Shown piece after piece: positions 48,571 through 56,512 of a DNA stretch of 64,000 bases (position 1 is the stretch's first letter; each line of letters begins with the position of its first letter). The notes under the pieces were generated by a model. That model worked only from the letters and a program-made list of their open reading frames with translations. It had not been told where the DNA came from and made no database searches. The position numbers and the translations under genes were made by a program. The stretch covers positions 992,001 to 1,056,000 of the forward strand of contig CAVZHO010000002.1 in the NCBI GenBank assembly GCA_963775085.1, given 5' to 3'. This DNA comes from JAAFIP01 sp963775085. GTDB lineage: Bacteria; Pseudomonadota; Gammaproteobacteria; Burkholderiales; Burkholderiaceae_C.

Positions 48571-49773
48571 ATGCAAACCACACGCACCTGGGACATTTTT
48601 TGCAAAGTGATAGACAACTTTGGCGACATCGGCGTGTGCTGGCGGCTCTCTTGCGACCTGGCCGAACGCGGCCAGCAGGTGCGCCTGTGGGTGGACGACG
48701 CCTGCGCGCTGGCCTGGATGGCACCGGGCGGCGCACCCGGGGTGCAGGTGCGTGCCTGGTCAGCCGATTCGCCAGACATCGGCGTAGACACACCCGGTGA
48801 CGTAGTGATCGAGGCTTTCGGCTGCGAGGTCAGCGCCGCCTGGATCGCTCATTATTCTATAGCTGCAAATGACCAAACGACAAGGACTACGCCGGGTTTT
48901 GGCACCCAAAATGCAGCTTCGCCCGCATCACCGCCGGCTCTTGCACCTTCCCAGCCGGTCTGGATCAATCTGGAATACCTGAGCGCCCAGCCGTATGCAG
49001 CCAGCAGCCATGGCCTGCCCTCCCCAGTGATGGTGGGCCCCGCACGCGGCATGCGCAAATGGTTTTTCTACCCCGGCTTCACACCAGGCACGGGCGGGCT
49101 GCTGCGCAGCGCGGCGCTCGATCACCGGCTTTGCGCCCCAACGCCCCGACCCGTGCAGAGCGCTGAAAGTGGGGCCACGCCGCAGAAAATCAGCCTGTTC
49201 TGCTACGAACCACCCGCGCTGGGGCAGCTTCTGGAGCAGTTAACCCAGGCGCAGCAGCCCACGCACCTGCAAGTCACGGCAGGCCGCGCCCGGCAGGCTG
49301 TACAGCTGGCAATGAACAATCAAACTGGCCAGGAGTCCTTGTCGTATGGACGTAAACAGCTATCAATTTCATACCTCCCACCGATGTCGCAAGACCTGTA
49401 CGACGACCTGCTCTGGCATAGCGACCTCAATTTTGTACGCGGCGAAGACAGCCTGGTACGCGCGCTGTGGGCAGGCCAGCCGTTCATCTGGCAGATCTAT
49501 CCGCAAAGCGACGGAGCCCACGCAGCCAAGCTGGATGCATTTTTAGACTGGCTGCAAGCGCCGCCCGATCTGCGCCTGTTTCATCACGTATGGAATGGCC
49601 TGAGCCAGGCCACCCTGCCCGCGCTGGACTTGCCGGCCTGGCAAGCCAGCGTGCTTGCCGCCCGTCGGCGCTTGCTGGCACAAAGCGATTTAGTTACGCA
49701 ACTGATAGAGTTTGTCCAAAACCAGCTAAAATCGCAGGTTTTGCGCAGATCACCTGCGCTGCAAACCCCCTAG
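48571..49773 (+). CDS. earP: EF-P arginine rhamnosyltransferase EarP with two repeat-derived segments
   Basis: Adds rhamnose from dTDP-rhamnose to Arg32 of EF-P. The 400-residue protein has the GT104 features: WDIFCKVIDNFGDIGVCWRL in parts, ESLSANDQ-free N-terminal Rossmann fold, VWINLEYLSAQPY, WFFYPGFTPGTGGLLR, and FVRGEDSLVRALWAGQPFIWQIYPQ in parts. Two inserts look foreign: SIAANDQTTRTTPGFG (after residue 93) and QTGQESLSYGRKQLSIS (near residue 251). Each is encoded by a dispersed repeat copy, in opposite orientations. efp follows 11 bases after the stop. Confidence 0.95.
   Translation: MQTTRTWDIFCKVIDNFGDIGVCWRLSCDLAERGQQVRLWVDDACALAWMAPGGAPGVQVRAWSADSPDIGVDTPGDVVIEAFGCEVSAAWIAHYSIAANDQTTRTTPGFGTQNAASPASPPALAPSQPVWINLEYLSAQPYAASSHGLPSPVMVGPARGMRKWFFYPGFTPGTGGLLRSAALDHRLCAPTPRPVQSAESGATPQKISLFCYEPPALGQLLEQLTQAQQPTHLQVTAGRARQAVQLAMNNQTGQESLSYGRKQLSISYLPPMSQDLYDDLLWHSDLNFVRGEDSLVRALWAGQPFIWQIYPQSDGAHAAKLDAFLDWLQAPPDLRLFHHVWNGLSQATLPALDLPAWQASVLAARRRLLAQSDLVTQLIEFVQNQLKSQVLRRSPALQTP
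48850..48905 (+). repeat. Dispersed small palindromic repeat, copy 9 (in frame in earP)
   Basis: ATTCTATAGCTGCAAATGACC trimmed to TATAGCTGCAAATGACC, then AACGACAAGGACTACGCCGG. It encodes SIAANDQTTRTT in EarP, in the same frame as the copies in pcm and ygfZ. Confidence 0.75.
49313..49375 (-). repeat. Dispersed small palindromic repeat, copy 10 (in frame, inverted, in earP)
   Basis: On the minus strand: ATTGATAGCTGTTTACGTCC, then ACGACAAGGACTCCTGGCC. EarP is on the plus strand, so the repeat is read from its other strand (NQTGQESLSYGRKQLSIS). Confidence 0.75.
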
Positions 49774-49784
49774 AAACTTTCCCC

Positions 49785-50339
49785 ATGAAAATCGCTCAAG
49801 AAATCCGCGCAGGCAACGTCATCATGCACGGCAAAGACCCCATGGTCGTTCTCAAAACAGAATACAGCCGTGGTGGGCGCAACTCCGCCACCGTGCGCAT
49901 GAAGCTCAAAAGCCTGATCGCCAACTTTGGTACCGAAGTCGTCTTCAAAGCCGACGACAAGATGGACCAGGTCATCCTGGACAAAAAAGACTGTACCTAC
50001 AGCTACTTTGCCGACCCGATGTACATCTGTATGGACAGCGAGTACAACCAGTACGAGGTGGAAGCCGAGAACATGGGCGACGCGCTCAACTTCATCGAGG
50101 ACGGCATGGAGCTGGAAGTGGTGTTCTATGACGGCAAGGCCATCTCGGTGGAACTGCCCACCAGCGTGGTGCGCGAGGTCACCTGGACGGAGCCAGCGGT
50201 AAAGGGTGACACCTCGGGCAAGGTACTCAAACCTGCCAAACTGGCCACCGGCTATGAGGTGGGCGTGCCCATCTTTGTGGCGCAAGGTGACAAGATTGAG
50301 GTAGACACCCGTACCGGCGAATACCGTAAACGCGTGTAG
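49785..50339 (+). CDS. efp: Elongation factor P (Arg32 type)
   Basis: Rescues ribosomes stalled at polyproline. The start at 49785 gives the standard 184 residues (MKIAQEIRAGNVIMHGKD). The tip of domain I is YSRGGRNSA with Arg at position 32, the residue rhamnosylated by EarP, instead of the lysine used by EpmA. The upstream earP gene agrees. Domains II and III are complete. The frame upstream of 49785 is a shadow of earP. Confidence 0.98.
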   Translation: MKIAQEIRAGNVIMHGKDPMVVLKTEYSRGGRNSATVRMKLKSLIANFGTEVVFKADDKMDQVILDKKDCTYSYFADPMYICMDSEYNQYEVEAENMGDALNFIEDGMELEVVFYDGKAISVELPTSVVREVTWTEPAVKGDTSGKVLKPAKLATGYEVGVPIFVAQGDKIEVDTRTGEYRKRV

Positions 50340-50392
50340 ACCACCGCGTAGCGCGGGCGGGCCATTGGTTCCCGCCGCACTGCCAACCCAAG

Positions 50393-50415
50393 GGCTCCCT
50401 GTGCGGAGCCTTTTT
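50393..50415 (+). terminator. Intrinsic terminator after efp
   Basis: GGCTCC and GGAGCC form a stem around CTGTGC, followed by TTTTT. Confidence 0.85.
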
Positions 50416-50481
50416 GCATTTCTGTGCCTGAAGTCGCAGTGCTTTGCGGCCGATACAGTGAACACGCCCTAGAATCAGCCT

Positions 50482-51345
50482 ATGGAAAACACCCAAGACC
50501 TCACCGAACAGCGCCTGGCCGATGCCTGGGCTACCTTGCATGCCCATTCCAAGCTGGACCTGCAACTCACCCCCCACGCCGACCGCATTGCCTTTGCCGA
50601 CCCCGAGTTTTTGTTGCGCCGCGAGGTGCGCGGCATCCGCATGCAGCTGGAGATGCTCAAGCCCGAGCTGGGCCAGGCCGCCTATGGCATCGACAACACC
50701 ATCGTGGTCTTTGGCGGGGCGCGCTTTTGCAGCCCCGAGGAGGCCCAGGCGGCGCTGGACCAGGCCAAAGCATCGGGCAATGCCGGCGCGCTAGCCAATG
50801 CCCAACGCCTGGTGCGCAACGCACCCTACTACACCCAAGCGCGCGAGTTTGGCCGCTTGGTAGGCGAGCACTGCCTGAGCTGCCAACAGGCCAACAAAAT
50901 GTTCATCTGCACCGGTGGGGGCCCGGGCGTGATGGAAGCGGCCAACCGGGGCGCGCAAGACGCTGGGGCCGTCAGCGTCGGCCTGAACATCGCCCTGCCG
51001 CATGAACAGGGTGCCAACCCCTACGTCACGCCTGAGCTGAGCTTCAAGTTCCACTACTTTGCCATGCGCAAAATGCACTTCATGATGCGCGCCAAGGCCC
51101 TGGTCGCCTTCCCCGGCGGCTTTGGCACACTGGACGAACTGTTTGAGGTGCTGACACTGGTACAGACGGGCAAAGCCAAGCCGGTACCCATCTTTCTGTA
51201 TGGCAGCCAATACTGGAAGCGCCTGATCAACTTTGACGTGCTGGTCGAAGAAGGTGCCATCTCGCCCGAGGACGTGAACCTGTTTACCTATGTAGACGAT
51301 CCGCTGGTAGCGTGGAACGAGATCAAGCGCTTCTATGCGTTGTGA
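50482..51345 (+). CDS. LOG-family protein (TIGR00730 type)
   Basis: The 287-residue Rossmann-fold protein has the two LOG motifs: GGGPGVMEAANRGA and PGGFGTLDELFEVLTLVQTGK in parts. LOG proteins cleave cytokinin riboside monophosphates or related nucleotides; they were formerly annotated as lysine decarboxylases. The N-terminal ~70 residues are a helical extension seen in the longer subgroup. The hpnC gene begins 72 bases downstream. Confidence 0.92.
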   Translation: MENTQDLTEQRLADAWATLHAHSKLDLQLTPHADRIAFADPEFLLRREVRGIRMQLEMLKPELGQAAYGIDNTIVVFGGARFCSPEEAQAALDQAKASGNAGALANAQRLVRNAPYYTQAREFGRLVGEHCLSCQQANKMFICTGGGPGVMEAANRGAQDAGAVSVGLNIALPHEQGANPYVTPELSFKFHYFAMRKMHFMMRAKALVAFPGGFGTLDELFEVLTLVQTGKAKPVPIFLYGSQYWKRLINFDVLVEEGAISPEDVNLFTYVDDPLVAWNEIKRFYAL

Positions 51346-51416
51346 AGACCTTGCGGGACAGACCAACGGACGCGCGCAGCGCCCCGTTGCTCTGTCCTCC
51401 ACTGATTGAATCCCCC

Positions 51417-52325
51417 ATGCGCGCAAACCAACCCGCCAGCCTCGCCCGAGGCATAGACCACTACGAGAATTTTCCCGTAGCCTCCCGGCTGTGCCCTGCC
51501 CGTCTGCGCCCCGCTATTCTTGCCGTGTACGGCTTTGCCCGAACCGCGGACGACATCGCCGACGAAGGCCATGCCACCCCCGAGCAGCGCCTGGCCGAGC
51601 TGGCCACCTACCGCGCCGACCTGAACGCCTGCGCCGATGGCCTGCCCCTGAGCGAACACTGGCCCCAGGTGTTCAGGGCGCTACAGCCCCATCTCATCGC
51701 GCACCTGGGCAGCCATGTGCTGCGCACCGATTTTCCATTGCACTTGCTCCATGACCTGCTGATCGCTTTCGAACAAGACGTGCACGCCAGTGCCGCCGAG
51801 CATTGGTACGCCGACCATGACGCTCTGTTTGACTACTGCCGCCACTCCGCCAACCCGATCGGGCGCATCCTGCTGCACCTGTACGGTGTGAGCGAGGCCG
51901 AGGCGCTGGACGAATCTGACGCCATCTGCACCGCGCTGCAGCTCATCAACTTCTGGCAAGACCTGAGTACCGATGTGCCCCGCCAGCGCTACTACCTGCC
52001 GCGCGATTTGATGGCGACCGCCCAAGTCAGCCGCACCCAGGTGAAGGCACTCAAAGACAAAAGCAACACGATGGAACTGATAGCGGCTTGCGCAGATATT
52101 GCCAGGGCCAGCATGCAAAAAGGCTACCCATTACCCACCCGCATCCAGCGCCAGCAAGGCGGCTTTGGCGGCTGGCGCGCCGCGCTGGAGCTGCGCTGCG
52201 TCATCCAGGGTGGCCTGCGCATTCTGGACAAAATCAAGGCACTGCGCTTTCGCACCCTGGGCGAGCGGCCCACGCTGGGCAAGTGGGATATGTGTGTGGT
52301 GCTGTGGCGCGCGCTGTGGATGTGA
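51417..52325 (+). CDS. hpnC: Squalene synthase HpnC
   Basis: Turns presqualene diphosphate, made by HpnD, into hydroxysqualene. I start at the ATG for MRANQPASLARG (302 residues), because the family begins with the YENFPVASRLCP motif soon after; the frame upstream overlaps the LOG gene end. Asp-rich or related motifs: FARTADDIADEG and NFWQDLSTDVPRQRYYLP. It is followed by hpnD after 63 bases. Squalene feeds hopanoid synthesis; the cyclase is not in this window. Confidence 0.95.
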   Translation: MRANQPASLARGIDHYENFPVASRLCPARLRPAILAVYGFARTADDIADEGHATPEQRLAELATYRADLNACADGLPLSEHWPQVFRALQPHLIAHLGSHVLRTDFPLHLLHDLLIAFEQDVHASAAEHWYADHDALFDYCRHSANPIGRILLHLYGVSEAEALDESDAICTALQLINFWQDLSTDVPRQRYYLPRDLMATAQVSRTQVKALKDKSNTMELIAACADIARASMQKGYPLPTRIQRQQGGFGGWRAALELRCVIQGGLRILDKIKALRFRTLGERPTLGKWDMCVVLWRALWM

Positions 52326-52388
52326 AATAGGCACCCAGGCGTGCTTGAGGGTGCCAGGCTCGCCTGATTTCCCTGCGACAATCCTTGC

Positions 52389-53237
52389 ATGACCCCGCAA
52401 GACTACGTCCAACAAAAAGCCGCCGCGTCGGGCAGTAGTTTTTACTATGCATTTCTCTTTTTACCCAAAGAGCGTCGCGCTGCCATCACCGCCTTCTATG
52501 CGTTTTGCCGCGAAGTAGACGACGTGGTGGACGAAGTGCATGACCCGTCGGTCGCTGCCACCAAGCTGGCCTGGTGGGCTAAAGAAGTGTCGCAGGCCTT
52601 TGCCCTGCCCTATGTGGCCGCCAATCGCCACCCTGTGATGCAGGCCCTGGTGCCGCTGGCGGCCACCTACCACATTCAAGAGCGCCACCTGCAAGCCGTG
52701 ATCGAAGGCTGCCGCATGGATTTGGAGCAAACCCGTTACCTTGATTACCCCAACCTGCAGCGCTACTGCCATCTGGTGGCCGGTGTAGTGGGCGAGGTGG
52801 CGGCGCAGATATTTGGCCAAACCGATGCGCAAACCACCCAGTACGCGCATAAACTGGGCCAGGCCTTTCAGCTCACCAACATCATCCGCGATGTAGGTGA
52901 AGACGCGCAGCGTGGACGCATTTACCTGCCAGTCAATGAGCTACAGCAGTTTGACGTGAAGGCGCATGAGCTGGGCAAAAAGGTGTATTCCGAGCGCTTT
53001 ACCGCGCTCATGAAATTTCAAGCCCAGCGCGCCCACACCCTGTACGACGAAGCCATGGCGCTACTACCCGCTGCCGACCGCCGCACGCAAAAACCCGGCC
53101 TGATGATGGCCAGCATCTACCGCACCTTGCTGCGCGAGATAGAGGCCGACGGCTTTCAGGTGCTGCACCAGCGCACCAGCCTCACCCCCCTGCGCAAGTT
53201 CTGGCTGGCGTGGAAGGTGCAGGCGCTGGGGGCATGA
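52389..53237 (+). CDS. hpnD: Presqualene diphosphate synthase HpnD
   Basis: Joins two farnesyl diphosphates into presqualene diphosphate. The 282-residue protein has both Asp-rich motifs, FCREVDDVVDEV and NIIRDVGEDAQRGRIYLP, and the opening SSFYYAFLFLPKERR. Ten bases after its stop a REP sequence starts a 3.3 kb inserted cassette; hpnE, its normal neighbour, lies on the other side. Confidence 0.96.
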   Translation: MTPQDYVQQKAAASGSSFYYAFLFLPKERRAAITAFYAFCREVDDVVDEVHDPSVAATKLAWWAKEVSQAFALPYVAANRHPVMQALVPLAATYHIQERHLQAVIEGCRMDLEQTRYLDYPNLQRYCHLVAGVVGEVAAQIFGQTDAQTTQYAHKLGQAFQLTNIIRDVGEDAQRGRIYLPVNELQQFDVKAHELGKKVYSERFTALMKFQAQRAHTLYDEAMALLPAADRRTQKPGLMMASIYRTLLREIEADGFQVLHQRTSLTPLRKFWLAWKVQALGA

Positions 53238-53247
53238 GTTTCGGAAA

Positions 53248-53269
53248 GGGTCAGGTCTCCCATTTCCCA
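53248..53269 (+). repeat. REP copy 1
   Basis: GGGTCAGGTCTCCCATTTCC plus CA. The same 22 bases recur at 55560 and, inverted, at 56491. It begins 10 bases after the hpnD stop. Confidence 0.85.
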
Positions 53270-53277
53270 TAATTTGA

Positions 53278-54216
53278 GTGAAATTGAATGCAATGACCCC
53301 GATCCCCTACGACGACAGTCCAATGAAGCTCCCAGCAGTCAACACCGCCCCGGTAGCCGTAGCCGACAGCACCAGCACTAACGAAGACACTACCGTCATC
53401 ATCAACGTGCTGGCCAACGACCAGGACGCCAACGGCGATGTACTGAGCGCCACGGTAGTCACCGGCCCGCAGCATGGCACCTTGGTGAAAAACGCCAATG
53501 GCAGCTTCAGCTACACGCCCACCAAAGACTGGTTTGGCACCGACAGCTTTACCTACCTGGCCAGCGACGGCAAGGCCAGCTCCAGTGCAGCCACGGTCAC
53601 CATCACCGTCAAACCCATCAACGATGCCCCGGTAGCCAGCAACGCCAGCTACACCGTCAAGAAAGACGGCAGCATCGACATCAACCTGCGCAGCCTGGCC
53701 AGCGATGTCGATGGCGATGCGTTGACCATCACCCTGACCAACCCGGCCAAGGGCACGCTGACCAAGAATGCCGATGGCACCTATACCTACAAGCCCAACA
53801 AGGGCTACACCGGCAACGACAGCTTTAGCTACACGGTGAGCGATGGTAAGCTGACATCAACAGGCACCATCAGCCTGAAGGTGGGTACGACCACGAATAC
53901 CACGACCAGCAGCACGGTGGCTACGCTAGCCGCCACCACGGCCAGCACAGTCGCAAGAACGACTAGCAGTGCAAAAACTGCCTCCAGCGCCAGCATAGTA
54001 GTGACCTCCAGTGCCAAAGCCGCCAGCCCGGCCAGCAGCAGCGCAGATGAGCAAGACATCCACTATGTGGTGATCAACTCGGGGGTGCAGGGCAGCAGCG
54101 CACCGGCACTGGCCCCCGCAGCCAGCAGCGCCAGCGCACCCGCCATCAATTGGGGCGGCAGTGGTGCAGCAGCTAGCCTAGCAGGCGGTAGCCCACCCCC
54201 AAGCCAAGACCAATAG
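53278..54216 (+). CDS. Fragment of a large adhesin (two cadherin-like/Ig-like domains)
   Basis: The 312-residue protein lacks a signal peptide. Residues ~20-112 and ~113-204 are two tandem Ig/cadherin-like modules (NEDTTVIINVLANDQDANGD; GTDSFTYLASDGKAS; second copy GNDSFSYTVSDGKLTS) as found in giant type I-secreted adhesins. A Ser/Ala/Thr-rich linker follows. A frame one base off at about 54195-54211 continues NSWLSQLLADNQ, ADAPVDLGKSTGLKVKL to a stop near 54300, which looks like the true C-terminus. It is therefore probably a 3' gene fragment with a frameshift. The start codon is uncertain (GTG 53278, ATG 53293 or ATG 53323). Confidence 0.7.
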   Translation: MKLNAMTPIPYDDSPMKLPAVNTAPVAVADSTSTNEDTTVIINVLANDQDANGDVLSATVVTGPQHGTLVKNANGSFSYTPTKDWFGTDSFTYLASDGKASSSAATVTITVKPINDAPVASNASYTVKKDGSIDINLRSLASDVDGDALTITLTNPAKGTLTKNADGTYTYKPNKGYTGNDSFSYTVSDGKLTSTGTISLKVGTTTNTTTSSTVATLAATTASTVARTTSSAKTASSASIVVTSSAKAASPASSSADEQDIHYVVINSGVQGSSAPALAPAASSASAPAINWGGSGAAASLAGGSPPPSQDQ

Positions 54217-54310
54217 CTGGCTGAGCCAGCTCTTGGCGGACAACCAAGCGGATGCGCCTGTGGACTTGGGTAAGTCGACGGGATTGAAGGTGAAGCTGTA
54301 GTAATCGCAG

Positions 54311-54350
54311 GGTAGGCCTAGTTGTGAACTAGGCCTACCGAAACTATAAT
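54311..54350 (+). promoter_or_regulatory. Perfect hairpin and -10 box before the unknown gene
   Basis: GGTAGGCCTAGTT and AACTAGGCCTACC form a perfect 13-base inverted repeat around GTG (54311-54339). A TATAAT box follows at 54345-54350, 27 bases before the next ATG. The hairpin could be an operator or a terminator without a T-tract for the upstream fragment. Confidence 0.5.
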
Positions 54351-54376
54351 TGAACCCAACTTAATCACTATCTGCC

Positions 54377-55459
54377 ATGAGCTACGTACTTCAAATCTGG
54401 GAAAGCCCCATCCCTAGCAGCGTGCAAGAAGCTGAAGAAATCAGTGACCGATTGCAAGACCTGGAAGGGCCGCAAAACCCTAAGTTCATTGAACTAGCCA
54501 AGCGACTCACCCAACGGTATCCCTGCATCACTCAGCTCACGGGGGATGAAGATGAGGGCTATGAAAATGGTGTGTGGAGTGTTGGGCCGTTAGATGGAAC
54601 TTCTAATAATCCGATATATGGCTTGGGCATTGCCACGGACTATTTGACCGAAGTTGTGCCTTTTGTGCAGGCAACGGCCAACGCGTTGGGACTGACTGCG
54701 TACGACCCTCAGTCAGGAGACGCGCATCTGCCGAACGGAGTAGTGTTGGCCATGCCAGGTCAGTTGACCTCAGCCTCTAAAGCAGCAGTCATAGACCCTG
54801 AATGGATAAGCTCAAATGCCCATTGCGCCAAAGTAGCTCAAGAATATGTGGCAGAGTTTATGAGAAAAAATGGGTTTAAGTTTAATAAAAAAACTAAGCG
54901 TTTTCAAAAAAATCATGATGGATTTTTTCACACTTTAGGCGTAGGTGGGGGGGCGCGATACGTATCTGTTGGAGCCGATTTGCAAATCACTAAAGGGTTG
55001 CATATTGCGATGAACTCACGGGCTGTGCATCCTATAAGCCCTGAGCCCATACTCAACATACCGATAAAGCTAGGTAACATGGGAGAGATTTTTTCATCTG
55101 CTATCGTACCGTTTGATTACCTTCCTCATATTGAGGTAAAAAAGGTCTCAGACATCGGGCATGTCTTAGACAAGATCATGAGCTATTTAGAGAAAGCATA
55201 TTTTCCAGTCATCAGTAAAATTACGACCATGGAAGAGCTTGATACATACATTCAGCGCTCTTTTTCACAAAATCACATTAATGTCTGTAGCCAATGGCGG
55301 ATTGGCCAACTGGTCGTGGCACATTTAGTAAACAATGAAAGTATTGATGCGTTGATAGATGACATTAGAAAAGACTTTGCTGAAAATTGTGTTGATCAGA
55401 TGGGAGAGCTTGAAAAAACCATAGCGCTAATTAAACTAGATGAGCAGCAAAAAAGTTGA
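54377..55459 (+). CDS. Two-part protein of unknown function in the REP cassette
   Basis: I do not recognise a named function for this 360-residue protein. Residues 1-~120 (MSYVLQIWESPIPSSVQEA, NPKFIELAKRLTQRYPCI, ENGVWSVGPLDG) resemble small stand-alone proteins of betaproteobacteria that I associate with toxin-immunity loci. From ~150 on (AQEYVAEFMRKNGFKFNKKT, KRFQKNHDGFFHTLGVGGG) the pattern is like DUF4304 proteins, also found in such loci. No signal peptide. The second half is clearly richer in A+T than all neighbours, which suggests horizontal transfer. Confidence 0.6.
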   Translation: MSYVLQIWESPIPSSVQEAEEISDRLQDLEGPQNPKFIELAKRLTQRYPCITQLTGDEDEGYENGVWSVGPLDGTSNNPIYGLGIATDYLTEVVPFVQATANALGLTAYDPQSGDAHLPNGVVLAMPGQLTSASKAAVIDPEWISSNAHCAKVAQEYVAEFMRKNGFKFNKKTKRFQKNHDGFFHTLGVGGGARYVSVGADLQITKGLHIAMNSRAVHPISPEPILNIPIKLGNMGEIFSSAIVPFDYLPHIEVKKVSDIGHVLDKIMSYLEKAYFPVISKITTMEELDTYIQRSFSQNHINVCSQWRIGQLVVAHLVNNESIDALIDDIRKDFAENCVDQMGELEKTIALIKLDEQQKS

Positions 55460-55559
55460 ACTTCTAGCTGTTGTTGCAAGCGTGGTCAAAGCTCAATCCA
55501 GCGGCAACCATTGCCCATCTTGTCGATAGTACAAAATGGTCGTCAATTGATCGACTACA
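55460..55559. other. Short gap before the RAYT element
   Basis: No gene or clear signal is visible apart from the REP that follows. Confidence 0.4.
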
Positions 55560-55585
55560 GGGTCAGGTCTCCCATTTCCCAAAAT
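55560..55585 (+). repeat. REP copy 2 (left flank of the RAYT gene)
   Basis: The same 22 bases as copy 1, followed by AAAT; the 26 bases form a perfect inverted pair with 56487-56512 across the transposase gene. Confidence 0.88.
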
Positions 55586-55602
55586 AATGTAGACTGACAG
55601 AC

Positions 55603-56487
55603 ATGGTCAGACCCTTAAGAATTGAATACCCCGGCGCGGTATACCACGTGACTTCGCGGGGTGACCGGCGTGAGCCTATTGCCAAGGACGACACGGACAG
55701 GGCGATGTTTTTGGAGGTGCTGGGGCAGGCGCTGGCGCGCTTTGATGCGCAGGCCTGGGGCTACTGCCTGATGGGCAACCACTACCACCTGGTGCTGCAT
55801 ACGCGGGAGGCCAATTTGTCGCGGCTGATGCGGCAGATTAACGGGGTGTATACGCAAAGCTTTAACCGCCGACATGGGCTTACGGGGCATCTGTTCCAAG
55901 GTCGGTTTAAGGCCATTTTGTTGGACAGCGACAGCTATTTGCTGGAGGTGTGCCGTTATGTAGACCTGAACCCGGTGCGCGCCCAGATGGTGAAGCGGCC
56001 AGATGCCTATGCCTGGAGCAGCTACCGCGCGCTGGCAGGCATGGCCGCATGCGCCCCGTGGCTGGACGCGCAGCCGCTGTATACCCAGCTGGCACCGGGT
56101 AAAAGCGCGTCCAAAGCGGCGGCGCAGTATGCCGAGTTTGTGGCGCAGGGCCACGGCGTGGCGCTGTGGGATACGGCGCTACAGCAGCAGATCTATTTGG
56201 GGGACGATGCGTTTATCGCCCGCATGCAAAGCCATGCGGGGATTGACAACGCATCGCCCCATGCACCCCAGCGCGCAGCGCAGGTGAGCCGCATTCACGC
56301 CAGCGCACCCGCCAAAGACAGCGACTTGCAAAACTATGCCAAACTCAAGGCGCAAACCAAAGAAGAGCGCAACCAGCATATTGCCAACGCGTTTTACCAG
56401 GGTGGGCACACACAAACGGCGATTGCCATCGCGTTTAAGGTGTCTACCTCTACCGTCAGCCGCATCGTGGCTGACTATGAAAGATAA
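55603..56487 (+). CDS. REP-associated tyrosine transposase (RAYT)
   Basis: The 294-residue protein begins MVRPLRIEYPGAVYHVTSRG and has the Y1-transposase HUH motif in GNHYHLVLHT, the QSFNRRHGLTGHLFQGRFKA stretch, and CRYVDLNPVRAQMV. A C-terminal helix-turn-helix (QTAIAIAFKVSTSTVSRIV) is an addition to the common RAYT core. RAYTs bind and cut REP hairpins at single-strand level. The gene is bracketed by two inverted REPs. Confidence 0.93.
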   Translation: MVRPLRIEYPGAVYHVTSRGDRREPIAKDDTDRAMFLEVLGQALARFDAQAWGYCLMGNHYHLVLHTREANLSRLMRQINGVYTQSFNRRHGLTGHLFQGRFKAILLDSDSYLLEVCRYVDLNPVRAQMVKRPDAYAWSSYRALAGMAACAPWLDAQPLYTQLAPGKSASKAAAQYAEFVAQGHGVALWDTALQQQIYLGDDAFIARMQSHAGIDNASPHAPQRAAQVSRIHASAPAKDSDLQNYAKLKAQTKEERNQHIANAFYQGGHTQTAIAIAFKVSTSTVSRIVADYER

Positions 56488-56512
56488 TTTTGGGAAATGG
56501 GAGACCTGACCC
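56487..56512 (-). repeat. REP copy 3 (right flank of RAYT, overlapping the hpnE start)
   Basis: Inverted copy of REP 2, beginning at the last base of the RAYT stop codon. The TTG used by the hpnE frame (56490) and its first eight codons lie inside it. Confidence 0.88.

Larger units (their letters stand above)
53248..56512 (+). mobile_element. REP-bounded cassette inserted between hpnD and hpnE
   Basis: The 3.3 kb segment starts with a REP (53248-53269) and ends with an inverted REP (56487-56512); another REP lies inside at 55560. It carries an adhesin fragment, an unrecognised AT-rich gene and a RAYT transposase gene. It separates hpnD from hpnE, which are adjacent or overlapping in other squalene operons. 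That the whole unit moved together is inference: it could also be several events. Confidence 0.55.
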
